Shown here one piece after another: positions 22,350-32,210 of a DNA stretch of 64,000 nucleotides (position 1 is the first letter of the stretch; every line of letters starts with the position of its first letter). This DNA comes from Pleurodeles waltl (taxonomy: Eukaryota; Chordata; Amphibia; Caudata; Salamandridae). Below the pieces are notes generated by a model. That model was not told where the DNA came from and did not search any database. It worked only from the letters and a program-made list of their open reading frames with translations. The DNA lies in contig NC_090439.1 of NCBI RefSeq assembly GCF_031143425.1, positions 349,426,027 to 349,490,026 of the forward strand. Direction: 5' to 3'. The translations under genes and the position numbers were made by a program.

Positions 22350-22721
22350 AAAGGTTACCAGGACGTTATGGTTAGGCTCACATTTTAAATGAACAAAACC
22401 TTAGAAATTCCCCTGTTATAATTAGAGTTATCTCAAGTATCTATAACTTGTGCCTTAAGGTAACTATAACTCGTGCCCTCGCTATGCACTGCTAATTACC
22501 TATAAATTATGCCACTCATTACATCTTTGATAACATCATTGATAATATCAATGTAATATTTGCAGTAATATTTTTGACAAAAAAACTGTGCATGGCCTGG
22601 GTGCGAGATATGGTTATTTTAAGGCATGAGTTATAATTACTTGAGATAACTCTAACTGGCAAATGTCTAATGTTTTGCATGTTTAAAGTGTGAGCCTAAC
22701 TATAATGTTCCTGTAACCTTT
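22350..22721. mobile_element. fold-back element with ~105-bp inverted arms
   Basis: The left arm (22350 to about 22457) starts AAAGGTTACCAGGACGTTAT. The right arm (about 22618-22721) ends ATAATGTTCCTGTAACCTTT. The arms are complementary for most of their length, including TTAGAGTTATCTCAAGTA against the matching TACTTGAGATAACTCTAA. The spacer is about 160 bp. No coding frame or clear target duplication. Probably a MITE of uncertain superfamily. Confidence 0.7.
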
Positions 22722-22755
22722 GTTTTCTTCATGGAATTTCTATTTTTTTTAGGTC

Positions 22756-23178
22756 AAGTGTGCAAGCGCTTTGACCTTTTGTAATCTATCTGTGGGCTTT
22801 TAACCACGCCCACCACAAGCCCATCACTCATTCATGGGTTTGCCTTTCAAAACTCCTTTATTAACATTGGTAAATGCTTTACGTGTGTCCCTCCTTGGGG
22901 TGGTTTTGTTACCGTCTTGGATACCGACCCTATTACATGGATAATTGCACTTTGGCTGATACGTTTGACTGCGAGCAACCTTCTTTTTCCTCTTGTGTTT
23001 TTCCTTCGCGCTCATGCTTAAGGCAGCCCTGGCACTTGGAATTGGCTCAATTATGTCAACTATTTTACTTTTCATTTTCAATTTATGTGGCAAGAAAAGT
23101 CCAGTTAGGAATTTACAATGCTAATAGCTCTAACTTGAGTGAACGTGAGACCCATTGCATTGCAAATGCTTGTTTAAT
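22756..23178 (+). repeat. unclassified dispersed repeat X, copy 2
   Basis: The uninterrupted copy of the family described at 18350-21190, with the same landmark order and a single 27-bp unit. It provides the reference for recognising the interruption in copy 1. Confidence 0.7.
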
Positions 23179-23223
23179 TCTATTCCCTAATTATAACATC
23201 CCTGTAACCTTTATTTTTTCAGT

Positions 23224-23224
23224 G

Positions 23225-23321
<97 letters not shown>

Positions 23322-23339
23322 AACACACACACACACACC
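23224..23339. repeat. (TA)n/(CA)n microsatellite
   Basis: A long alternating TA tract interrupted by a TGTG block, ending in a CA run. Confidence 0.95.
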
Positions 23340-24954
23340 AACAACAACAAAAAACAGCAAATGACTACTTCCATGCCTATTTGGAGCAGCCTGATCCTTA
23401 GGTGTGGCTACATCTGGCTTGCAAGATATTTCAGTTACCTGTAGCCTAAAATGGGACATGCAGTCCCTTGTGGAGTACTACAGTATCGTTCATCAACTTC
23501 CTTCTTTGCTTTTTATAACTCGTGAAACCCTTTTTTGTTGTGCTACTTGGACTCAGCATGGGTTTTCATTAAAGACCACAACAGAAGTATATCTAAAGGG
23601 CCCAATTCTAGCAATAGGTTAGCTCACTACCCTTGCAACCAATCTGCAACAAACATGACTAGAAAATTAATTGGATGACTGAGTTATCCGCAGAGATTCT
23701 CGGGGAACAAACTTCTCCAAATGTGATTGGCAGAAGGAGTTTGCCTTCAACTGGTATCTTTGTGTCAACAGTATAATTTCAGTACCTTGGTCTTCTAGAT
23801 CCTTGATATATAAAATTATAGATGGGTAACAAATAATTATGGGTATGTTTTTCACCGAGGAGTTTTGAGTCACTCGAGTTGTCTGAGATGACACTCAGAA
23901 CACAGAGGTGAAAAAATCTCTGTAATTAGCTTTTTACCATCTATTACTTTATGTTATGTCTGCCCCCTCCCCCAATTCATCCAACCCTGCTTTCAACTGC
24001 TACACAAGAACAGAAGATTAATTTGAAGGGGGCATGCATAATATGGCCTTCCCTACCTGTCCCAAATTGAAAGAAATACTGACTTCCTTCCACCTCACCC
24101 CCACCACTCCCTGTTCCTTACTTTTCCTTTTCTTCAGAAGCCGTGCTCCCTGAGTTTCAGCAGTGCTCTGACAGACTGGCACAGAGCACAGCCAGAGTAG
24201 CCTGGAATTTGTTTATGATGTAGTAACACTGAATTATGAGGTCTGCAACCCACTGTTGCTACATCACAACAGTGAATTGTCAGATGTAGAATTCATGACA
24301 TTCATGCTAATGGCGCTCAGTGAGAGCCATACATAACATTAATATTAATTTCCACCAGGATCCACCTCTCAATTTACTGCCGACAATCAGTGTGCATACA
24401 TGGATTCACTACTAGGCAAATTTAAGAATGACATAGGTGACATATTGAGCAAACTATAACTCTTCTGTGGCTTCTCATCTGTAATATGTTTCACCTATGA
24501 ATTTTAATGGAGCTTTAAGTGCCCACACATCACAAAAGAAATGCAGCCATTTCAAATCAGAACACTAGAGTCTTCAGGAAGAGATGAGCAATAACACAAT
24601 TTGCAGACATAACTACCAAATGGAAATCCTTTAATGTAGGCATGAGCACAAATGTTACTGTAATAATTTCCTCAGCACATAATCACTTTTCCTAAATTAC
24701 ATTTGTATCATTTCTATAACTGCCATTATGACCCTTAAGTATGGTTCACCCTTAGAACTCTGCCCAGAAAATCCCTACAAATTATAACCACCATGGACCA
24801 CTAATGCTCTTCCTGGGATTCTAAACTCTGCTTTCCCATCAGCAATCACAGGTGTTTTAAAATACATCATAGCTTTTCCTCCAATCAAACAAGCATTGTT
24901 CGAAGCCAAATTCTATCAAGCTACATGCCTAGTTGTCACTCCTATTCCAGACTG
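23340..24954. other. no gene recognised
   Basis: No coding similarity was seen. The right part may include further decayed sequence of the LINE that starts at about 24955. Confidence 0.4.
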
Positions 24955-25910
24955 TACCCTAGTTCTAGAAGCTGCAGTTACGACTCATGCCTGAAACTTA
25001 ATTCAAGGCAACAATCATCAAGATGATGATGAAGGAGGGTTTCCCAGCCACAACACTAAATCAGTCATACTAACAGCGTTAGATGATTTGGAGATGACTG
25101 CCAATGTCTGTGAGGTTCATGCCAATGTTGGTGCTGTAGTTCATATGGACCACTCTGTGCCATTTGGCACCATTTACTTCAGTGGTAAAGCAAGTTAGGA
25201 CTTTCGGACTGAGGGAACACTGCCTTAACAAGTTCAATGCTGCTGCGATAATCTATCTCAAAATGTATCTAGTTTTCTAGTTGTACTTCACACCCAGACA
25301 GATTACTTGAGGTGCCACTGTTACACTCATGCCAATGACGCTTTGATTCTTCTTTTCCTTAAAGTGAATCTGGACAAAATACCTACTTGGCTTCAAGCAT
25401 GTACATTGGCATTTCCATGCAGAAAGAGTACTAACTGGCTTAAGCTCAAGTCAGAGGATATAGATATTTTGCTTGCTGGGGAAACAGAAACCTATGAAAC
25501 AAATTATTTAGGCCATTAGAGCTAGGCCTTTGCCCTCACCTGCGCCTATAAATAAACGTAGGTTTATGTCAGATGAAATGGTCTCTTTGGGTGCTCATAC
25601 CTCTTCTTTTTTTCTTTATTCTGTTTTTCCTCAAGTTTATTCATCACTCTTGCCCTTGATCAGGAAGGACCACAGTTATTAAGGTTATCATGTGATACAA
25701 GACCAGATTGGATTATAGGAATGCTCTCTACCTGATACTCCCCAAAGAGTCCTGCCTTAGAGAGCAATCATTCAAATATGTGTCACCCTGACATCTTAGT
25801 GGGGGCTGCCAGACTGACTGTCATTCCTCTTCTGTGATCATTCCTTTGACTCCCTGCTGTAATCAGCATTGGTTCGATGAATTATAAATTAACCACTGTA
25901 TGAATAGTTT
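24955..25910 (+). pseudogene. decayed L2/CR1-type LINE reverse transcriptase remnant
   Basis: Fragments of an L2-like reverse transcriptase appear in different frames in the expected order. They are a GGFPSHNTKSVILTALDDLE-like stretch (about 25035-25095), a WLKLKSEDIDILLAGE segment (about 25435-25485), RLDYRNALYLILPKES (about 25708-25755), and an HW.. DELYI-like stretch near 25865-25895. Many stops and frameshifts separate them, so it is a long-dead copy. The family resemblance is from general knowledge of L2/CR1 motifs and was not tested by search. Confidence 0.65.
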
Positions 25911-26251
25911 TTTTCTAGTAACAAAAAGAGTATCCTGTTACCATCCCATCATCAGACATATTCTTATGTCGTCCTCCTTTCATAGAGAAGAATGTCTTTA
26001 GTTTTGACTACAATTAAATTGGAACCATCTCCCTTTGTACATGTGTTCTGTTCCTAATCTAATCCTATTCCTCTTCTATTTATGAAACCACAGAAAACAT
26101 TCCTACTTTCAACATCCCATACTAATTAAAGGCATCCTTGATCTCAGTTCTCAATGGTTTCAGCACAGGTGGCCTAGCAATACACAAAACTGTTTGAGAT
26201 TACCTAACAGCACCATAGACACCAATTCGAATAAAATAAAACATCTATAAT
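25911..26251. other. flank of the Gmr1-type insertion
   Basis: No gene recognised. The last five bases, ATAAT (26247-26251), are the left copy of the target duplication. Confidence 0.5.
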
Positions 26252-28922
26252 TGTAAGGAAATGCCTCCTTGGCATGGTTGCCCCCTGACTTTTTGCCTTT
26301 GCTGATGCTATGTTTACAATTGAAAGTGTGCTGAGGCCTGCTAACCAGGCCCCAGCACCAGTGTTCTTTCCCTAACCTGTACTTTTGTATCCACAATTGG
26401 CAGACCCTGGCATCCAGATAAGTCCCTTGTAACTGGTACTTCTAGTACCAAGGGCCCTGATGCCAAGGAAGGTCTCTAAGGGCTGCAGCATGTCTTATGC
26501 CACCCTGGAGACCTCTCACTCAGCACAGACACACTGCTTGCCAGCTTGTGTGTGCTAGTGAGGACAAAACGAGTAAGTCGACATGGCACTCCCCTCAGGG
26601 TGCCATGCCAGCCTCTCACTGCCTATGCAGTATAGGTAAGACACCCCTCTAGCAGGCCTTACAGCCCTAAGGCAGGGTGCACTATACCATAGGTGAGGGT
26701 ACCAGTGCATGAGCATGGTACCCCTACAGTGTCTAAACAAAACCTTAGACATTGTAAGTGCAGGGTAGCCATAAGAGTATATGGTCTGGGAGTTTGTCAA
26801 ACACGAACTCCACAGCACCATAATGGCTACACTGAAAACTGGGAAGTTTGGTATCAAACTTCTCAGCACAATAAATGCACACTGATGCCAGTGTACATTT
26901 TATTGTCAAATACACCCCAGAGGGCACCTTAGAGGTGCCCCCTGAAACTTAACCGACTATCTGTGTAGGCTGACTAGTTTTAGCAGCCTGCCACAAACCG
27001 AGACATGTTGCTGGCCCCATGGGGAGAGTGCCTTTGTCACTCTGAGGCCAGTAACAAAGCCTGCACTGGGTGGAGATGCTAACACCTCCCCCAGGCAGGA
27101 ATTGTCACACCTGGCGGTGAGCCTCAAAGGCTCACCTCCTTTGTGCCACCCCAGCAGGACACTCCAGCTAGTGGAGTTGCCCGCCCCCTCCGGCCAGGCC
27201 CCACTTTTGGCGGCAAGGCCGGAGAAAATAATGAGAAAAACAAGGAGGAGTCACTGGCCAGTCAGGACAGCCCCTAAGGTGTCCTGAGCTGAAGTGACTC
27301 TAACTTTTAGAAATCCTCCATCTTGCAGATGGAGGATTCCCCCAATAGGGTTAGGATTGTGACCCCCTCCCCTTGGGAGGAGGCACAAAGAGGGTGTACC
27401 CACCCTCAGGGCTAGTAGCCATTGGCTACTAACCCCCCAGACCTAAACACGCCCTTAAATTTAGTATTTAAGGGCTACCCTGAACCCTAGAAAATTAGAT
27501 TCCTGCAACTACAAGAAGAAGGACTGCCCAGCTGAAAACCCCTGCAGCGGAAGACCAGAAGACGACAACTGCCTTGGCTCCAGAAACTCACCGGCCTGTC
27601 TCCTGCCTTCCAAAGATCCTGCTCCAGCGACGCCTTCCAAAGGGACCAGCGACCTCGACTGCCCCTGCTTCGAAAAGACAAGAAACTCCCGAGGACAGCG
27701 GACCTGCTCCAAGAAAAGCTGCAACTTTGTTTCCAGCAACTTTAAAGAACCCTGCAAGCTCCCCGCAAGAAGCGTGAGACTTGCAACACTGCACCCGGCG
27801 ACCCCGACTCGGCTGGTGGCGATCCAACACCTCAGGAGGGACCCCAGGACTACTCTAAGACTGTGAGTACAAAAACCTGTCCCCCCTGAGCCCCCACAGC
27901 GCCGCCTGCAGAGGGAATCCCGAGGCTTCCCCTGACCGCGACTCTTTGAACCTAAAGTCCCGACGCCTGGGAGAGACCCTGTACCCGCAGCCCCCAGGAC
28001 CTGAAGGACCGGACTTTCACTGGAGAAGTGACCCCCAGGAGTCCCCCTCCCTTGCCCAAGTGGAGGTTTCCCCGAGGAATCCCCCCCTTGCCTGCCTGCA
28101 GCGCTGAAGAGATCCCGAGATCTCTCATAGACTAACATTGCGAACCCGACGCTTGTTTCTACACTGCACCCGGCCGCCCCCGCGCCGCTGAGGGTGAAAT
28201 TTCTGTGTGGATTTGTGTCCCCCCCGGTGCCCTACAAAACCCCCCTGGTCTGCCCTCCGAAGACGCGGGTACTTACCTGCAAGCAGACCGGAACCGGAGC
28301 ACCCCCTTCTCTCCATTCTAGCCTATGCGTTTTGGGCACCACTTTGAACTCTGCACCTGACCGGCCCTGAGCTGCTGGTGTGGTGACTTTGGGGTTGCTC
28401 TGAACCCCCAACGGTGGGCTACCTTGGACCAAGAACTAAGCCCTGTAAGTGTCTTACTTACCTGGTTAACCTAACAAATACTTACCTCCCCTAGGAACTG
28501 TGAAAATTGCACTGTGTCCACTTTTAAAACAGCTATTTGTGAATAACTTGAAAAGTATACATGCAATTTTGATGATTTGAAGTTCCTAAAGTACTTACCT
28601 GCAATACCTTTCGAATGAGATATTACATGTAGAATTTGAACCTGTGGTTCTTAAAATAAACTAAGAAAAGATATTTTTCTATAACAAAACCTATTGGCTG
28701 GATTTGTCTCTGAGTGTGTGTACCTCATTTATTGTCTATGTGTATGTACAACAAATGCTTAACACTACTCCTTGGATAAGCCTATTGCTCGACCACACTA
28801 CCACAAAATAGAGCATTAGTATTATCTATTGTTACCACTATTTTACCTCTAAGGGGAACCCTTGGACTCTGTGCATGCTATTCCTTACTTTGAAATAGCA
28901 CATACAGAGCCAACTTCCTACA
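26252..28922 (+). repeat. 5' LTR of the Gmr1-type element
   Basis: Starts TGTAAGGAAATG and ends CTTCCTACA. A TATA-like TATTTAA lies at 27465-27471, with AATAAA at 26870-26875 and at 28655-28660; the second is better placed for poly(A) addition. The long GC-rich stretch 27780-28440 would be transcribed leader if the TATA-like box is used. Chance minus-strand frames (for example 27509-28138) occur in both LTRs and are not credible genes. Confidence 0.95.
27465..27471 (+). promoter_or_regulatory. TATA-like box in the 5' LTR
   Basis: TATTTAA sits in 'ttagtatttaagggct', the only good TATA-like match seen in the middle of the LTR. The identical sequence occurs at 35209-35215 in the 3' LTR. Promoter function is inferred from position. 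Confidence 0.45.
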
Positions 28923-28946
28923 TTGGTGGATCAGCGGTGGGATACA
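28923..28946 (+). promoter_or_regulatory. probable primer-binding site (tRNA-Leu-like)
   Basis: Directly after the LTR terminal CA comes T, then TGGTGGATCAGCGGTGGGAT and AC. Its TGGTG start and GTGGGAT segment resemble the complement of a vertebrate tRNA-Leu 3' end, with a small insertion and a few mismatches. Position supports a primer site; the tRNA identity is tentative. Confidence 0.45.
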
Positions 28947-29186
28947 AGACTTTGCATTTGCTGGACTACTCAGCCAATACCTGATCACACGACAAATTCC
29001 AAAATTGTCATTAGAAATTGATTTTTGCAATTTGAAAAGTTTTCTAAATTCTTAAAAGACCTGCTAGGGCCTTGTGTTAGATCCTGTTTAGCATTTCTTT
29101 TAGAGTTTAAAAGTTTGTAAAAGTTTGAATTAGATTCTAGAACCAGTTTTAGATTCTTAAAAAGTATTCCAACTTTTAGAAGCAAA

Positions 29187-32100
29187 ATGTCTAGCACAGA
29201 TGTGACTGTGGTGGAACTCGACACCACACCTTACCTCCATCTACAGATGAGAGAGCTAAGGTCACTCTGTAAACTAAAGAAAATAACCATAGGCCCCAAA
29301 CCTACCAAAATACAGCTCCAGGAGCTTTTGGCAGAGTTTGAAAAGGCCAACCCCTCTGAGGGTGGCAACTCAGAGGAAGATGATAGTGAATTGGAGGAAG
29401 ATTCCCCCCTACCAGTCCTATCTAGGGAGGACAGGGCCTCTCAAGCCCTGACTCCAAAAATACTAGTCAGAGATACTGGCTCCCTCACAGGAGGGACCAG
29501 CACCTCTGAAATCACTGAGGATAACCCCAGTGAAGAGGACATCCAGTTAGCCAGGATGGCCAAAAGATTGGCTTTGGAAAGACAGATCCTAGCCATAGAG
29601 AGGGAAAGACAAGAGATGGGCCTAGGACCCATCAATGGTGGCAGCAACATAAATAGGGTCAGAGATTCTCCTGACATGTTGAAAATCCCTAAAGGGATTG
29701 TAACTAAATATGAAGATGGTGATGACATCACCAAATGGTTCACAGCTTTTGAGAGGGCTTGTGTAACCAGAAAAGTGAACAGATCTCACTGGGGTGCTCT
29801 CCTTTGGGAAATGTTCACAGGAAAGTGTAGGGATAGACTCCTCACACTCTCTGGACAAGATGCAGAATCTTATGACCTCATGAAGGGTACTCTGATTGAG
29901 GGCTTTGGATTCTCCACTGAGGAGTATAGGATTAGATTCAGGGGGGCTCAAAAATCCTCGAGCCAGACCTGGGTTGACTTTGTAGACTACTCAGTGAAAA
30001 CACTAGATGGTTGGATTCAAGGCAGTGGTGTAAGTAATTATGATGGGCTGTACAATTTATTTGTGAAAGAACACCTGTTAAGTAATTGTTTCAATGATAA
30101 ACTGCATCAGCATCTGGTAGACCTAGGACCAATTTCTCCCCAAGAATTGGGAAAGAAGGCGGACCATTGGGTCAAGACAAGGGTGTCCAAGACTTCAACA
30201 GGGGGTGACCAAAAGAAAGGGGTCACAAAGACTCCCCAGACGAAGGGTGATGAGACAACCAAAACTAAAAATAGTAAAGAGTCTTCTACAGGCCCCCAAA
30301 AACCTGCACAGGAGGGTGGGCCCAGAGCCTCTTCACAAAACAATGGGTACAAGGGTAAAAACTTTGATCCCAAAAAGGCCTGGTGTCATAGCTGTAAACA
30401 GCATGGACACCAAACTGGAGACAAGGCCTGTCCCAAGAAAGGTTCCACTCCAAACTCCCATCCAGGTAACACTGGTATGGCTAGTCTCCAAGTGGGATCA
30501 ACAGTGTCCCCAGAGCAAATCAGGGTCCACACTGAAGCTACTCTAGTTTCTGAGGGTGGGGTGGATTTAGCCACACTAGCTGTCTGGCCGCCTAACATGC
30601 AAAAATACAGACAGCAACTCTTAATTAATGGGACTAGAATAGAGGGCCTGAGGGATACAGGTGCCAGTGTCACCATGGTGACAGAGAAACTGGTTTCCCC
30701 TGGCCAATACCTGACTGGAAAAACTTACACAGTCACCAACGCTGACAATCAGAGAAAAGTACATCCCATGGCAATGGTTACTTTAGAATGGGGAGGGGTC
30801 AATGGCCTGAAACAGGTGGTGGTCTCCTCAAATATCCCAGTGGACTGTCTGCTTGGAAATGACCTGGAGACCTCAGCATGGGCTGAGGTAGAACTAAAAA
30901 CCCATGCAGCAATGCTGGGTATCCCTGAACTGGTGTGTGTGAAAACAAGAGCACAGTGCAAGGCACAGGGTGAAAAAGTAGAGCTGGAGTCTGGAAAAAT
31001 GGCCCAGCCTACCAAGAGAACAGGAAAGTCAGTTGGGAAACCAACTGCAACACAGCAAAAGAAAGGGAACCTCTCTTCTCAGGAAGAAGTTCTGCCCTCT
31101 GAGGGAACTGAGCCTTTGGAGCTTGAACCTTATCAGGTTGAGCTCTTAGGCCCAGGGGGACCCTCAAGGGAGGAGCTGTGTAAGGGACAAGAAACCTGTC
31201 CCTCTCTTGAAGGCCTTAGGCAGCAAGCTGCTGAAGAGTCCAAAGGCAAGAAAAATGGAACGCATAGGGTCTATTGGGAAGATGGACTCCTGTACACTGA
31301 GGCCAGAGACCCCAAACCTGGTGCCACTAGGAGAGTGGTAGTGCCTCAGCTGTTCAGGAAGTTCATCCTAACATTGGCCCATGACATTCCCCTTGCTGGA
31401 CATTTGGGACAAACCAAGACGTGGGAGAGGTTAGTCAACCACTTCTACTGGCCCAATATGTCCAACATGGTTAAGGAGTTTTGCCTCTCCTGCCCCACCT
31501 GTCAAGCCAGTGGTAAGACAGGTGGGCATCCAAAGGCCCCCCTCATTCCACTTCCAGTGGTGGGGGTTCCCTTTGAAAGAGTGGGTGTGGACATAGTTGG
31601 TCCACTGGAACCTCCCACAGCCTCAGGAAATATGTATATCCTGGTAGTAGTGGATCATGCTACCAGATATCCTGAAGCTATTCCCCTTAGGTCGACTACT
31701 GCCCCTGCAGTAGCCAAGGCCCTCATTGGTATCTTTACCAGAGTGGGTTTCCCTAAGGAGGTGGTGTCTGACAGAGGTACCAACTTCATGTCAGCATACC
31801 TAAAGCACATGTGGAATGAGTGTGGGGTGACTTATAAATTCACTACACCATACCATCCACAAACTAATGGCTTAGTTGAGAGATTCAACAAGACATTAAA
31901 GGGCATGATCATGGGGCTCCCAGAAAAACTCAAAAGGAGATGGGATGTCCTCCTGCCATGTCTGCTTTTCGCTTACAGAGAGGTGCCACAGAAGGGAGTA
32001 GGATTCTCACCCTTTGAACTTCTGTTTGGTCATCCTGTAAGGGGACCACTTGCCCTTGTTAAAGAAGGCTGGGAGAGACCTCTCCATGAGCCTAAACAGG

Positions 32101-32210
32101 ACATAGTGGACTATGTACTTGGCCTTCGCTCTAGAATGGCAGAGTACATGGAAAAGGCAACCAAAAACCTTGAGGCCAGCCAACAGCTCCAGAAGTTTTG
32201 GTATGACTAA
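29187..32210 (+). CDS. gag-pol: Gag-protease-integrase part of the Gmr1-type polyprotein, ending at a premature stop
   Basis: 1007 codons starting at ATG 29187, about 264 bases after the LTR. Residues 1-395 are Gag-like: a short helical N-terminus, an acidic stretch, and a capsid-like region. A zinc knuckle with atypical spacing (CX2CX4HX6C) begins at Cys400. An aspartic protease follows, with DTGAS at 490-494 and LLGND near 555-559. Integrase has the HHCC zinc module (His732, His739, Cys769, Cys772) and a core with Asp802, Asp862 and Glu898, the D,D-35-E arrangement. Gag and pol share one frame, so no ribosomal frameshift is needed. The frame ends at TAA 32208-32210, between the integrase core and its C-terminal GPY/F module, which is not a natural protein end. 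Confidence 0.93.
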   Translation: MSSTDVTVVELDTTPYLHLQMRELRSLCKLKKITIGPKPTKIQLQELLAEFEKANPSEGGNSEEDDSELEEDSPLPVLSREDRASQALTPKILVRDTGSLTGGTSTSEITEDNPSEEDIQLARMAKRLALERQILAIERERQEMGLGPINGGSNINRVRDSPDMLKIPKGIVTKYEDGDDITKWFTAFERACVTRKVNRSHWGALLWEMFTGKCRDRLLTLSGQDAESYDLMKGTLIEGFGFSTEEYRIRFRGAQKSSSQTWVDFVDYSVKTLDGWIQGSGVSNYDGLYNLFVKEHLLSNCFNDKLHQHLVDLGPISPQELGKKADHWVKTRVSKTSTGGDQKKGVTKTPQTKGDETTKTKNSKESSTGPQKPAQEGGPRASSQNNGYKGKNFDPKKAWCHSCKQHGHQTGDKACPKKGSTPNSHPGNTGMASLQVGSTVSPEQIRVHTEATLVSEGGVDLATLAVWPPNMQKYRQQLLINGTRIEGLRDTGASVTMVTEKLVSPGQYLTGKTYTVTNADNQRKVHPMAMVTLEWGGVNGLKQVVVSSNIPVDCLLGNDLETSAWAEVELKTHAAMLGIPELVCVKTRAQCKAQGEKVELESGKMAQPTKRTGKSVGKPTATQQKKGNLSSQEEVLPSEGTEPLELEPYQVELLGPGGPSREELCKGQETCPSLEGLRQQAAEESKGKKNGTHRVYWEDGLLYTEARDPKPGATRRVVVPQLFRKFILTLAHDIPLAGHLGQTKTWERLVNHFYWPNMSNMVKEFCLSCPTCQASGKTGGHPKAPLIPLPVVGVPFERVGVDIVGPLEPPTASGNMYILVVVDHATRYPEAIPLRSTTAPAVAKALIGIFTRVGFPKEVVSDRGTNFMSAYLKHMWNECGVTYKFTTPYHPQTNGLVERFNKTLKGMIMGLPEKLKRRWDVLLPCLLFAYREVPQKGVGFSPFELLFGHPVRGPLALVKEGWERPLHEPKQDIVDYVLGLRSRMAEYMEKATKNLEASQQLQKFWYD
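32208..32210 (+). other. in-frame stop codon interrupting pol
   Basis: TAA follows the integrase residues FWYD. The same frame then stays open to 33965 with uninterrupted pol homology. The context does not resemble known gag/pol read-through sites, which lie between Gag and protease. It reads as a nonsense mutation in an otherwise intact young copy; a sequencing error or read-through cannot be excluded from sequence alone. Confidence 0.85.

Noticed and set aside
27509..28138. 209-codon minus-strand frame, repeated at 35253-35882
   Set aside because: It lies inside the LTRs, is duplicated only because the LTR is, and is compositionally a by-product of GC-rich sequence. No domain is recognisable.
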